64,000 bases of DNA, taken from Maricaulis sp048270265. Lineage in GTDB: Bacteria; Pseudomonadota; Alphaproteobacteria; Caulobacterales; Maricaulaceae. Below the pieces are notes generated by a model. The model saw only the letters and a program-made list of their open reading frames with translations. It did no database searches and was not told where the DNA came from. The stretch's first letter is position 1, and every line of letters starts with the position of its first letter. The DNA is taken from positions 39,764-103,763 of the forward strand of contig NZ_JBLWTD010000010.1 in NCBI RefSeq assembly GCF_048270265.1. Reading direction: 5' to 3'. Both the position numbers and the translations under genes were made by a program. Positions 16,240 to 24,645 of this stretch are shown here, one piece after another.

Positions 16240-16673
16240 TCCTCATCCACCACAATCCGGCCTGCGCCACCTCGCGCAATGTGCTGCACACGATCGAGGC
16301 CGCGGGCTATGCGCCCGTGGTGATCAACTATCTCGAACAGGGTTGGACACGGCCGCAATTGCTCGGCCTGTTCGCCGCCGCCGGTCTGACCCCGCGCACC
16401 GCCCTGCGCGAGACCAAATCGCCCGCCGCCGAGCTTGGTCTGCTCGAGGCCGGCGTCAGTGATGAGCGCATACTCGACGCCATGCTGGAGCACCCGGTAC
16501 TGGTGAACCGGCCCATCGTCTGCTCGCCCAAAGGCGTAGCGCTCTGCCGCCCCAGCGAAACCGTGCTCGACCTGCTCGAGCAATGGCCTGAAGGGCCGTT
16601 CGCCAAGGAGGATGGCGAGATCATCATCGATGCCGCCGGTCAGCGTGTAGAACGCGCCGGCCAGACGGGCTGA
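16236..16673 (+). CDS. arsC: Glutaredoxin-type arsenate reductase ArsC
   Basis: Reduces arsenate to arsenite with glutathione and glutaredoxin. It is 145 residues with the thioredoxin-like ArsC fold: HNPACATSRN holds the catalytic cysteine (Cys10), and LVNRPIV supplies the conserved Arg that binds the oxyanion. Two further Cys (IVCSPK, LCRPSE) surround the usual Arg94/Arg107 area. The start is GTG 16236, overlapping the acr3 stop (GTGA). Last gene of the operon. A 7-bp dyad (16667-16673 with 16702-16708) spans its stop codon and might be part of a transcription end. Confidence 0.93.
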   Translation: MILIHHNPACATSRNVLHTIEAAGYAPVVINYLEQGWTRPQLLGLFAAAGLTPRTALRETKSPAAELGLLEAGVSDERILDAMLEHPVLVNRPIVCSPKGVALCRPSETVLDLLEQWPEGPFAKEDGEIIIDAAGQRVERAGQTG

Positions 16674-16736
16674 TCGGCGTCGCTCTGGCAGATTTTGCTG
16701 GTCAGCCCGCGGCAATTACAGGAACACTGACCGGCA

Positions 16737-17660
16737 ATGCCGAATCCTCGGCGACCGGAGTTCCAAGTGGTCGTTTCACGCCCGCACAGCGCGCCCGCTT
16801 TCCGCCTCTCCCTGCCGGAGGAGGCCGCGACCATTCCGCTGGTGCTGGATTCGCCGCATAGCGGCACGGCGCTGCCACCCGGCTTCGAGACACTGGCGAC
16901 ACGTGAGCAGCAACTCACCGCCTGGGACGCCTTCATTCCCGATCTCTGGAGCGGTGCGGTCGCAGCCGGCGCCAGCCTGGTCGAAGCGAATTTCGCCCGC
17001 ATCGTGATCGACCCCAATCGCGCGGTCGATGACATCGATCCGGATATGGTCGACGGGGCATGGCCGGCCCCCTGGGGCAAACTGGCACCGACCCGCTACA
17101 GCGCGCGCGGCATGGGGCTGATCCGCAAGCTGATCCTGCCGGGCCTGCCCATGTATGCCGGCCCGCTCAACCCGCAGGAAATCCACCAGCGGATCGACAA
17201 GCTCTACACCCCCTATCACTGCGCCCTCGCCAACCGGCTCGATGCTCTGCACGCCCGTTTCGGCGCGGTCTGGCATATCGATTGTCACTCGATGAAATCG
17301 CAGGCCAATGCGATGAATATCGATCTCGGTCAGGCACGTCCCGACATGGTGCTCGGCGATCTCGACGGAAGCAGCGCCGCCCCGGAATTCACCGATCTGG
17401 TCGAGCGCGAATTGCGCGCCTGCGGCTATTCGGTGGCGCGCAACCAGCCCTATAAGGGCGGCGATATCGTGCGGCGCCATGGCGATCCGGCGCGCGGGCG
17501 CCACAGCCTGCAGATCGAGATCAATCGCGCCCTCTATCTCGACGAGGCCCGCTTCGAGCCCTCGCCCGGCTTTGACAAACTCCAACGCAATCTCACCCGC
17601 GTCGCCCAGGCGATCGCCACTGATCTGCGCGCGCGGATCCAGCCAGGACAGATTCGATGA
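16737..17660 (+). CDS. N-formylglutamate amidohydrolase family protein
   Basis: Zinc hydrolase of the FGase (HutG-2) family, which splits N-formylglutamate or similar N-formyl amino acids. The conserved patterns are LVLDSPHSG near residue 40, VEANFARIVIDPNR with the RxxxDxNR-like block, LYTPYH, WHIDCHSM with metal ligands, RGRHSLQIEINRALYL with an ExN motif. At 307 residues length is normal. There is no other hut gene here. It overlaps the next gene by ATGA, and that gene encodes a carboxylate carrier, so the pair may import and hydrolyse a formylated or acylated amino acid (inference). Confidence 0.9.
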   Translation: MPNPRRPEFQVVVSRPHSAPAFRLSLPEEAATIPLVLDSPHSGTALPPGFETLATREQQLTAWDAFIPDLWSGAVAAGASLVEANFARIVIDPNRAVDDIDPDMVDGAWPAPWGKLAPTRYSARGMGLIRKLILPGLPMYAGPLNPQEIHQRIDKLYTPYHCALANRLDALHARFGAVWHIDCHSMKSQANAMNIDLGQARPDMVLGDLDGSSAAPEFTDLVERELRACGYSVARNQPYKGGDIVRRHGDPARGRHSLQIEINRALYLDEARFEPSPGFDKLQRNLTRVAQAIATDLRARIQPGQIR

Positions 17661-19048
17661 CAAGCACCGCCAAACCGGCCCGCCCGATGAATCCCGTCGT
17701 CATCCTGCTGGGCATCCTGTTGCTGGCGACCCTGATGACCTGGCTGGTCAGCTCGGGCAGCTATGAGCGCGCCGGACGGCTGATCGTGCCTGACAGCTAT
17801 GCGCCGATGGACAAGGACTGGTCGCTGGCCGGGGTTTTCGTTCCCGTTGATGCCCGCGAGGGCATGGCCACGCCGGTCAGCCTGACCGAAACCCTGCGTG
17901 CGATTCCCGAAGGCCTGCAGCGCGCCGCCAATCTCATCTTCATGGTGCTGATCATTGGCGGACTGTTCGGCATTCTCGACCGCGCCGGCGTGGTGGAGAA
18001 CGGCATCAACCGGCTGCTCCATGCCGTGAAAGGCAATGTCATGGTGCTGGTCGCAGCCCTGATGACGATCTTCTCGGCCGGCAGTGCCTTTCTCGGTCTC
18101 GCCTCGGAATATCTGATCGTCATCCCGGTGATGACAGCGCTGGCCATGCGCATCGGCCTCTCGCCCATCATCGGCTTCGCCATCGTCACCATCGCGGTCA
18201 AGGTCGGCTATCTCGCCTCGGTCACCAATCCGATCCCCCTGACCATCGCCCAGCCGCTGGTCGGGGTGCCGATCTTTTCCGGTGCCGGCTTGCGCCTCGC
18301 CTTCTATGCCGTCTTCCTCGCCGCCGGGATCGGCTTTCTGCTCTACCGCGTGCGCGGCATGACCAATGGCCAGGCCATCACCGTCAGCGATCATCCTGTC
18401 CCCGACATGAGCTGGCGCGAAGGCACCATGCTGGCCATCCTGGTCGCCGGGATCGGCATTATCCTCACCGGATCGACCCGCTGGGAATGGTCGCATCACG
18501 AGCTTTCAGCCTGCTATATCGCCATGAGCCTCGGGCTGGCCGTCGCCAGTGGCCTGTCGCCCAATGACAGCGCCGACGCCTTCATCTCCGGCATGAAGAA
18601 GGTTCTGCTTGCCAGCGCCCTGATCGGCGTCGCCATGGCCGTCACAGTGGTGCTGGAGGATGGCCGCATCCTCGACACCATCGTCCATGCCCTCAATGGC
18701 GCTGTCGGCGAGCATGGCTCCTATGTCACCGCGCTCTCGATGTTCGGCTCGCAGCTCCTGCTCGACTTCCTGATCCCCTCGACCTCAGGCCAGGCGGCCG
18801 TCACCATGCCGATCCTGGCGCCGCTGGCGCAATTGGCCGATGTCGGACCGCAAACCACCGTCATCGCCTTCCTGTTCGGCAATGGCATCACCAATATGCT
18901 GACCCCGACCTCGGGCACATTGCTCGCCTATCTCGCCGCCGGCCGCATTGACTGGCTCGACTGGGCGAAATTCATCGCCCCGCTCTGGGCCGGCTTTATC
19001 GTGATCGCCGGCCTGCTGCTCGCGATCGCGGTCTGGCTGGGCGCCTGA
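17657..19048 (+). CDS. YfcC/DcuC-like membrane carrier
   Basis: Integral inner-membrane transporter of 463 residues with about 12 hydrophobic helices, related to the YfcC (C4-dicarboxylate/arginine-ornithine carrier-like) group. Landmarks are MTWLVSSGSYER after the first helix, GGLFGILDRAGVVENGINRLL, TIFSAGSAFLGLASEYLIVIP, SVTNPIPLTIAQPL and the C-terminal LIPSTSGQAAVTMPILAPLAQL loop. The ATG overlaps the formylglutamate hydrolase stop (ATGA). Co-expression suggests the hydrolase acts on what this imports. Substrate not readable from sequence. Confidence 0.88.
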   Translation: MTSTAKPARPMNPVVILLGILLLATLMTWLVSSGSYERAGRLIVPDSYAPMDKDWSLAGVFVPVDAREGMATPVSLTETLRAIPEGLQRAANLIFMVLIIGGLFGILDRAGVVENGINRLLHAVKGNVMVLVAALMTIFSAGSAFLGLASEYLIVIPVMTALAMRIGLSPIIGFAIVTIAVKVGYLASVTNPIPLTIAQPLVGVPIFSGAGLRLAFYAVFLAAGIGFLLYRVRGMTNGQAITVSDHPVPDMSWREGTMLAILVAGIGIILTGSTRWEWSHHELSACYIAMSLGLAVASGLSPNDSADAFISGMKKVLLASALIGVAMAVTVVLEDGRILDTIVHALNGAVGEHGSYVTALSMFGSQLLLDFLIPSTSGQAAVTMPILAPLAQLADVGPQTTVIAFLFGNGITNMLTPTSGTLLAYLAAGRIDWLDWAKFIAPLWAGFIVIAGLLLAIAVWLGA

Positions 19049-19054
19049 GACCGG

Positions 19055-19079
19055 TGGCGGGCGCTGGCCTGCCCCGCCA
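19055..19079 (+). terminator. Hairpin after the YfcC-like gene, possible terminator
   Basis: TGGCGGG (19055-19061) pairs with CCCGCCA (19073-19079), an 11-nt loop, 7 bases past the stop. The following bases are mildly T-rich (TTCCCGTTATATTT). A terminator is possible but not a textbook one. Confidence 0.4.
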
Positions 19080-19123
19080 TTCCCGTTATATTTGACCGCA
19101 AATCCGCCGCGTCAGGAGTTATC

Positions 19124-20452
19124 ATGTCTGCCAGAACGATCCTCACCAGCCTTACCGCCCTCGCCCTGCTGGGCGGCTGTGCCAGCACCGGCTGGATGGC
19201 ACCCCAGGCGGCACCGGTCGAGATGGCGGAGCCAGCCGATGACGGCATCGTCGCCGGCCTGCTGGCCGACAGCCGGGTCCAGACGGCTTTTGGCGAGATC
19301 GAGGCGATGCGCACGCTCAATAATGAGCGCCTGGTCGAACTGACGGAAATCCCCGCCCCGCCCTTCGCCGAACAGGCGCGCGGTGCTGACATGGCGGCAC
19401 GGATGCGGGCCCTTGGCCTGACCGATGTGACCATCGACGCGGTCGGCAATGTCATCGCCCGCCGTCCCGGCACGGCCGGCAGCGAGGCGCGCAGCATCGC
19501 CATTGTCGCCCATCTCGACACCGTCTTCCCGGAGGGCACAGACGTCACCGTGCACCGCGAGGGCGATCTGTTTACGGCACCGGGCATTGGCGATAATTCG
19601 CGCGGGCTTGTGGTCCTGCTCAGCCTGATCGACGCCATGCAACGCGCCGGGATCGAAACCCGCGATGACCTCGTCTTCATCGCCTCGGTCGGCGAGGAAG
19701 GTCTGGGTGATCTGCGCGGCGTGCGTCATCTCTATGAGAATGACGCCTCCCCCTTTGCCAGCTTCATAGCGATTGATGGCGGCGATGCCGCGCGCCTGGT
19801 CGTCACCGCCGTTGGCTCGATCCGCTACCGGGTCACCTTCCGGGGCCCCGGCGGCCATTCCTACGGGCATTTCGGCCGCGCCCAGCCGCACCAGGCCCTG
19901 GCCGAAGCGATCCTGCGTTTCACCGAAGCCGCGACACCGATCACCCTGGACGGCACCAAGGCGACCTTCTCCTTCGGCCGTGTCGGCGGCGGCACCTCGG
20001 TCAATTCCATTCCCTTCGAGAGCTGGATGGAAGTCGATATGCGCTCGGCCAATCCGGAAAAGCTCGACGCCCTGCACCGGGCCTTCCTCAGCTCGGTCGA
20101 TGCGGCACTGGAAGCGGCCAATGCGCGCCGCCGTCTGGGTGACGCCCTGACGGTGGATCTCGATCCCGTCGGCTCGCGGCCACCGGGCGAAGGTGATCTG
20201 GGCGCCCCCATCGTGCTGCACGCGATGGCGGCCATCCGGGCCATGGGCGAGGAGCCGGAACTGACCGCCTCCTCCACCGACGCCAATATCCCGATCTCAC
20301 GCGGCATCCCGTCGGTGACGATGAGCCGCGGCGGCATCTCCCGCAATGCCCACGCGCCCAATGAAAGCTGGCAGGATGAAAACTCGCACGAGGCGATCCA
20401 GATGGCGCTGCTGGTCGCGCTGGCCGAGGCGGGACTGGTGAGCGGCGAGTAG
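19124..20452 (+). CDS. M20-family zinc peptidase, lipoprotein
   Basis: Membrane-tethered di-zinc aminoacyl or dipeptide hydrolase. The signal peptide ends in the lipobox LLGGC (Cys19). Catalytic motifs appear in order: AHLDTVF (metal His and Asp), GIGDNSRG (bridging Asp), GEEGLGDLRG (general base Glu and metal Glu), a dimerisation lid domain from about residue 230 (FRGPGGHSYGHFG), and late HAPNES with the last metal His. Length, 442, fits. AGGAG precedes the ATG at a good distance. It is alone in its unit, 75 bp after the YfcC-like gene. Confidence 0.92.
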   Translation: MSARTILTSLTALALLGGCASTGWMAPQAAPVEMAEPADDGIVAGLLADSRVQTAFGEIEAMRTLNNERLVELTEIPAPPFAEQARGADMAARMRALGLTDVTIDAVGNVIARRPGTAGSEARSIAIVAHLDTVFPEGTDVTVHREGDLFTAPGIGDNSRGLVVLLSLIDAMQRAGIETRDDLVFIASVGEEGLGDLRGVRHLYENDASPFASFIAIDGGDAARLVVTAVGSIRYRVTFRGPGGHSYGHFGRAQPHQALAEAILRFTEAATPITLDGTKATFSFGRVGGGTSVNSIPFESWMEVDMRSANPEKLDALHRAFLSSVDAALEAANARRRLGDALTVDLDPVGSRPPGEGDLGAPIVLHAMAAIRAMGEEPELTASSTDANIPISRGIPSVTMSRGGISRNAHAPNESWQDENSHEAIQMALLVALAEAGLVSGE

Positions 20453-20585
20453 CACCGCGGCAGCACCGGGGCGGCCGTCAAGCAGGGCAGCCCCTTCCGT
20501 TGAGTGTGCTCTTTTGCCTGCGGGAGGGGGCGCTCCGCCCGGCTTGAATTCTGATTGACAGGCGCACTGCGTTAATTCATTTTTG

Positions 20586-20614
20586 ATTGATCAATATACC
20601 GATTTCGTTATCGG
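20586..20614. promoter_or_regulatory. Palindromes upstream of the LysR gene, candidate regulator site
   Basis: ATTGATCAAT (20586-20595) is a perfect palindrome, and CCGAT/ATCGG (20599-20603 with 20610-20614) forms a 5-bp dyad next to it. Both lie in the AT-rich 60 bp before the LysR start codon. LysR proteins often bind their own promoters at such dyads. Confidence 0.4.
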
Positions 20615-20635
20615 CTAATCATTTTTGGATATGCG

Positions 20636-21517
20636 ATGACGCGCGACTTCGACTGGTCCCACCTGCAAACCTTTCTCTCTGTCGCCGAGCACGGCACCCT
20701 GTCCGGCGCAGCACGCGCCTCGGGCGGCAGCCAGCCGACCATGGGCCGGCATATCGCGGCGCTGGAAGAACAGCTCGGCGTGCGTCTGTTCGACCGCGCC
20801 GCGCACGGTCTGACGCTGACACCCACCGGCGCGGATCTCGTCGAACATGCCCGCTCCATGGCCAACGCCGCCAACCAGCTATCGCTGACCGCCAGCGGCC
20901 GCAGCGAGCGCATCGGCGGCACCATCCGGATCACGGCCAGCGAGATCGTATCGACCTATACCCTGCCCGCCATCCTGACCGCGCTTCACCGGGCCGAACC
21001 GGAAATCGAGATCGAGCTTGTGTCATCCGATCGCAGCGAAAACCTGCTGCAGCGCGAGGCCGATATCGCGATCCGCATGTACCGTCCGACCCAGGCTGAC
21101 GTGTTCACGAAAAAGGTGGGTGATCTGCAACTCGCCATGTTCGCGGCGCATGACTATATCGCCCGACGCGGTGCACCGACGACACTGGAGGAATTCCGCA
21201 ATCACGAAGTGATCGGCTATGACCGCAGCGAAATAATGCTGCGCGGCTTCGCCGAAGCCGGCCTCCAGGTCGACCGGCATTTCTTCGGCTTCCGGTGCGA
21301 CAGCCAGGTCGTGGGCTGGCAAATGGTCATCGCCGGCTTCGGGATCGGCTTCAATCAGCTTGAAATCGGGCTCGCAGAACCGGCCGTGCAACGAATCGTA
21401 ACCGATACGCCCATGCCCGCCCTGCCGATCTGGCTTACCGCACATTCCGAACTCAAGACCAGCCGCCGGGTCAGGCGCGTGTTTGATTTCCTCGCCGAAG
21501 CGCTGAAGACGCACTGA
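20636..21517 (+). CDS. LysR-type transcriptional regulator
   Basis: DNA-binding regulator of 293 residues. The N-terminal HTH is canonical: FLSVAEHGTLSGAARASGGSQPTMGRHIAALEEQLG (described by its first and last parts FLSVAEHG and EEQLG), then LFDRAAHGLTLTPTG. The C-terminal effector-binding domain runs from about residue 90. The DNA-binding half starts within ten residues of the ATG. No divergent target gene is adjacent; upstream is the M20 peptidase in the same direction and downstream the tRNA. Effector unknown. Confidence 0.93.
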   Translation: MTRDFDWSHLQTFLSVAEHGTLSGAARASGGSQPTMGRHIAALEEQLGVRLFDRAAHGLTLTPTGADLVEHARSMANAANQLSLTASGRSERIGGTIRITASEIVSTYTLPAILTALHRAEPEIEIELVSSDRSENLLQREADIAIRMYRPTQADVFTKKVGDLQLAMFAAHDYIARRGAPTTLEEFRNHEVIGYDRSEIMLRGFAEAGLQVDRHFFGFRCDSQVVGWQMVIAGFGIGFNQLEIGLAEPAVQRIVTDTPMPALPIWLTAHSELKTSRRVRRVFDFLAEALKTH

Positions 21518-21602
21518 AGACGGCGCGAACACCGTCCGTCACCGCCCGGCCGGCAAGCAGGGGCTCGCCGGTGCGGCAATGGTCTGAATGTCTGAAGAGG
21601 AA

Positions 21603-21678
21603 TGGTGAGCCCGCCGGGGCTCGAACCCGGGACCTACTGATTAAAAGTCAGTTGCTCTACCAGCTGAGCTACAGGCTC
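21603..21678 (-). tRNA. tRNA-Lys (anticodon TTT)
   Basis: The minus strand folds as a full cloverleaf: acceptor GAGCCTG pairs with CGGGCTC (one G-U), D arm GCTC/GAGC, anticodon stem ACTGA/TCAGT around loop CTTTTAA, and T arm CCGGG-TTCGAGC-CCCGG. The CCA end is encoded at 21603-21605. No integrase gene or flanking duplication of its 3' end was seen, so it is not an occupied integration site here. Confidence 0.97.
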
Positions 21679-21794
21679 CTCATTTGAGGAGGGCCCTACC
21701 TATAGGGATGATTTCTGCCGGTCAATCGCGCCTTGCCTATGGATTTCAGCAATTGCGATACGGTTTTGCCATAATTGGCGGTAATATCGAATCC

Positions 21795-22409
21795 ATGAGT
21801 GGAAAGATCAGTCTCCTGACATGCGTGCTGGCGGCGTTAGCGGTCAGTGCATGCTCCTCGACCCGGCAAGGCGCCGGGGTTTTTGCGCGCGACCAGACCA
21901 GCGTTGCTGTGGAAGATGCGATCGGATTGCCGCGCGATCGGCCCGGTCCGATCATGGTCGATGAGGGTGATGATACCGTGCCGACGCCCTATGGCGGCGA
22001 AGGCTCGCCGCGGCGCTGCTCGACGGTGGCCCGCGACATCGCGCGTCTGACCGTTGTACTCGGCCCCGATATCGAAGAGGTGGAACGCCGCGACGCCGAG
22101 GCCGAGGCGGAACATGACCACGAAGGCTGGATCGGCCAGGGCGCGCATTTCGCGTCCCAGGCCCCGGAGCTCGCCTCTGACGGCGCGCGCAGCCTGTATC
22201 ACTCCACCATTGTCGGTCTCAATCCGGCGCGCCCGGTCATTCGCTTCATCGGCGGCGCGGGACGTATCGAAGACGATGCCCGCGAACGCCGCGACATGGC
22301 CCAGCGCCGCCGCGCCTATCTGCGAGGCATCTATGACGGTTTCGGCTGTCCGCCGGCACAGATGCGGCGCGCGTTCGAGACTTACGGTCTGGTGGAAGAG
22401 GCGGAGTAA
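21795..22409 (+). CDS. Lipoprotein of unknown function
   Basis: I do not recognise this family. Translation from ATG 21795 gives a signal peptide with lipobox VSAC (Cys about 19) and a mature part of about 185 residues. It includes an acidic helix (EEVERRDAEAEAEHDHEGW), a segment GAHFASQAPELASDGARSLYHSTIVG that looks helical, and a basic helix with DARERRDMAQRRRAYLRGI. One free-looking Cys pair (RRC, FGC) remains. An upstream in-frame start at 21684 would add 37 residues before the signal peptide and is rejected. It overlaps the convergent acetyltransferase by 28 bp at the 3' ends. Confidence 0.82.
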   Translation: MSGKISLLTCVLAALAVSACSSTRQGAGVFARDQTSVAVEDAIGLPRDRPGPIMVDEGDDTVPTPYGGEGSPRRCSTVARDIARLTVVLGPDIEEVERRDAEAEAEHDHEGWIGQGAHFASQAPELASDGARSLYHSTIVGLNPARPVIRFIGGAGRIEDDARERRDMAQRRRAYLRGIYDGFGCPPAQMRRAFETYGLVEEAE

Positions 22410-22948
22410 GGCTCCGCCCCCGGCTGCTTCCAGAACAGCCGCGTATCGCAAGGCGCGCCATCGGGCATCAGGGCAAAGCCGGGAATGACACCAACAGGTG
22501 TCCAGCCGGCACGATGGTAGAGCCGGTCAGCCGGTGTACCCGGCACCGTGTCGAGGACGAGCAGGCTCTTGCCGGCCTCGACGGCCGCCGCTTCGACCGC
22601 GGCCAGCAAGCTCGCACCCAGGCCTTGCCGCCGGGCGCTGGAATGCACCAGCATCTTGGAGACATCGCCGCGATGCGGCTGGTTGTCGGGCTGGGCGAGC
22701 ACCAGCTGGACCGAGCCGATGACGCGGCCGCCCGGCCCGTCTGTCGCTGCGAGCAGGATGCGCTCGCCGCCCTCGACGCTGGCGATGATGCCCTGCCAGA
22801 ACTCAATCGCCCGCTGACGCGAGAGCGGCGCCATGAAACCGACCGAAGCGCCGCCTTCGACGATATCGATGAGCAGGTCACAGAACTCGTCCAGCCGGGC
22901 GGTGACCTCCGATGCCGACACTTTTCGAACGATGTGTGGTGGTGGCAT
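22382..22948 (-). CDS. GNAT-family N-acetyltransferase
   Basis: Acetyl-CoA-dependent N-acetyltransferase of 188 residues. Motif A is VSKMLVHSSARRQGLGASLL, with the RRQGLG pyrophosphate loop at about residues 115-120, followed by the helix AAVEAAAVEAG, a strand LLVLDTV, and a C-terminal LYHRAGW motif B. The start ATG 22946-22948 is best because the conserved N-terminal region begins about 10 residues later; a longer frame adds unconserved residues. The acceptor is unknown. Its C-terminus overlaps the convergent lipoprotein gene. Confidence 0.88.
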   Translation of the reverse strand: MPPPHIVRKVSASEVTARLDEFCDLLIDIVEGGASVGFMAPLSRQRAIEFWQGIIASVEGGERILLAATDGPGGRVIGSVQLVLAQPDNQPHRGDVSKMLVHSSARRQGLGASLLAAVEAAAVEAGKSLLVLDTVPGTPADRLYHRAGWTPVGVIPGFALMPDGAPCDTRLFWKQPGAEPYSASSTRP

Positions 22949-22979
22949 GCTCGCGTCTCTTTCTCTCGCCGAGCCGAGC

Positions 22980-23519
22980 CTATCGCTCTGGCACTTGAAA
23001 AACACGCCCGCTCGGGCCCGATGCGACAATCGGCGCAATTCGATCCGACTCGCTCAATGGGGTGGCGATCAACTCGTCCGGGCAGGCGACAGCAGCCCAG
23101 GCCATGTCCACCCGATAGTGAGCACCCGGCACGAGAGTCTCCGAGTGAAGCGCCGGGAAATGTTCGCCTGGCAACAGCCGGATCGTCCTGTTGGGACGGG
23201 CAGATTCGGTGAGCACGATGAAGGATGGTCCGCCCAGAACAGTACCGGTCCGCAAAGGCATCGCATCCGCAATTTCAGGGTCGGCAGAACGCATCATCCG
23301 CGCGGCCCGGCTACGTTCATTCACCGCCGGCAGCGTCACGCACAGGGCCTCGGAAGACTGATTCACGAGCTCAAGCTTGGCACCGATAAGCGGCTCGCCA
23401 GTCTCGAAATGGACCGCACGCTCGAATCGCACCGTCTCGACCACGGGCGGCCCGTCCGGAAGGCTCTGGCAAGCGGCCGAAGCGCCTGCAAACAGCAGAC
23501 TAATCGCTCGAAACTTCAT
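22980..23519 (-). CDS. Small lipoprotein coupled to tgt, unknown function
   Basis: A 179-residue protein I cannot assign. The ATG 23517-23519 lies 20 bases inside the end of tgt, so it is read as the last gene of queA-tgt. A short signal sequence ends ASAAC, a weak but acceptable lipobox (no large aliphatic at -3). The mature part looks beta-rich (VETVRFERAVHFETGEP, LELVNQSSEALCVTLP) and may be an immunoglobulin-like or DUF-type fold. Two cysteines (EALC, VAC) could be bonded. The link to queuosine is only positional. Confidence 0.75.
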   Translation of the reverse strand: MKFRAISLLFAGASAACQSLPDGPPVVETVRFERAVHFETGEPLIGAKLELVNQSSEALCVTLPAVNERSRAARMMRSADPEIADAMPLRTGTVLGGPSFIVLTESARPNRTIRLLPGEHFPALHSETLVPGAHYRVDMAWAAVACPDELIATPLSESDRIAPIVASGPSGRVFQVPER

Positions 23520-24645
23520 CCTTGCGCCGCTGCCCCTCATCCCATTTCGCCCGAAACTCCCTGCGGAAAGCCTCATACTCGCCCGCCGCGATGGCGGCGC
23601 GGATGCGGGCCATCAAATGCTCGAAGTAAGCGATGTTATGCCAACTCATCAGCATGGCCGAGAGGTATTCGCCGGATTTGAACAGGTGATTGAGATAGGC
23701 CTTGGAATAGTCGCGGCTGGCGGGGCAATCGATTTCCGGTGCCAGCGGCGTGTCATCCTCGATGAATTCGGCACGCTTGATATTGATCGGGCCATAATCC
23801 GACCAGGCCTGGCCATGACGGCCGGAGCGGGTGGGCAGGACGCAATCAAACATGTCGACCCCGCGCGCCACCGCCTCGACCAGATCGATCGGCTTGCCGA
23901 CACCCATCAGATAGCGCGGGCGTTCCACCGGCAGATGCGGCGTGGTGAAATCGAGCACTTCGCACATCTGCTCGAAGCCCTCACCGACGGCGAGGCCGCC
24001 GATTGCATAACCGTCAAAGCCGATTTCCTTGAGCCCTTCAGCTGATTGGCGGCGCAGATCTTCAAACACCGAGCCTTGAACAATGCCAAACAGGACCTGA
24101 TCATCGCGGGTGCCGAACGCATCTTTCGAACGTTGGCCCCAGCGCAGGGAGAGTTCCAGCGAGGCCTTGGCCTCGGCGGGCGTGCAGCCGAAGGCGGTGC
24201 ATTCATCGAGCTGCATCGAGATATCGGCGCCGAGCAGATCGGCCTGGATTTCGATGGAGCGTTCCGGCGTGAGATGATGTTTCGAGCCATCGATATGGCT
24301 TTGAAAGGTCACGCCCTCTTCGGTCATCTTGCGCAATTTGGACAGCGACCAGACCTGGAAGCCACCGCTATCGGTCAGGATCGGGCCTTTCCAGGTCGAG
24401 AATTTGTGCAGTCCGCCCAGGCGTTTGACCCGTTCGGCACCGGGGCGGAGCATGAGGTGATAGGTATTGCCCAGAATGATGTCGGCGCCGGTATCCCTGA
24501 CCTGGTCCATATAGAGCGCCTTGACGGTGCCCGCCGTGCCGACCGGCATGAAGGCCGGGGTGCGGATATCGCCGCGCGGGGTTTTCAGCGTGCCGGTTCG
24601 GGCCTTGCCGTCTGTGGCGTGGATCTCATAGGAAAAGACGCTCAT
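23500..24645 (-). CDS. tgt: Queuine/preQ1 tRNA-guanine transglycosylase with a degenerate zinc site
   Basis: Exchanges guanine-34 in GUN-anticodon tRNAs for preQ1 in queuosine synthesis. The 381 residues align with bacterial TGT: MPVGTAGTVKAL, GNTYHLMLRPG, LTDSGGFQVWSL (general acid Asp), GIVQGS, DMFDCVLPTRSGRHG (nucleophile Asp). The zinc motif, normally CxCxxC plus a downstream His, reads E-I-D-Cys307-P-A-Ser310. The first and third cysteines are Ile305 and Ser310, while Cys307 and His336 remain, so zinc binding is doubtful. It overlaps queA by ATGA and the next lipoprotein gene by 20 bases. Otherwise length and motifs are normal. Confidence 0.95.
   Translation of the reverse strand: MSVFSYEIHATDGKARTGTLKTPRGDIRTPAFMPVGTAGTVKALYMDQVRDTGADIILGNTYHLMLRPGAERVKRLGGLHKFSTWKGPILTDSGGFQVWSLSKLRKMTEEGVTFQSHIDGSKHHLTPERSIEIQADLLGADISMQLDECTAFGCTPAEAKASLELSLRWGQRSKDAFGTRDDQVLFGIVQGSVFEDLRRQSAEGLKEIGFDGYAIGGLAVGEGFEQMCEVLDFTTPHLPVERPRYLMGVGKPIDLVEAVARGVDMFDCVLPTRSGRHGQAWSDYGPINIKRAEFIEDDTPLAPEIDCPASRDYSKAYLNHLFKSGEYLSAMLMSWHNIAYFEHLMARIRAAIAAGEYEAFRREFRAKWDEGQRRKDEVSSD

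Noticed and set aside
21603..21678. tRNA-Lys as attachment site of an integrated element
   Set aside because: No integrase gene nearby and no second copy of the tRNA 3' end seen within the neighbouring few kb.
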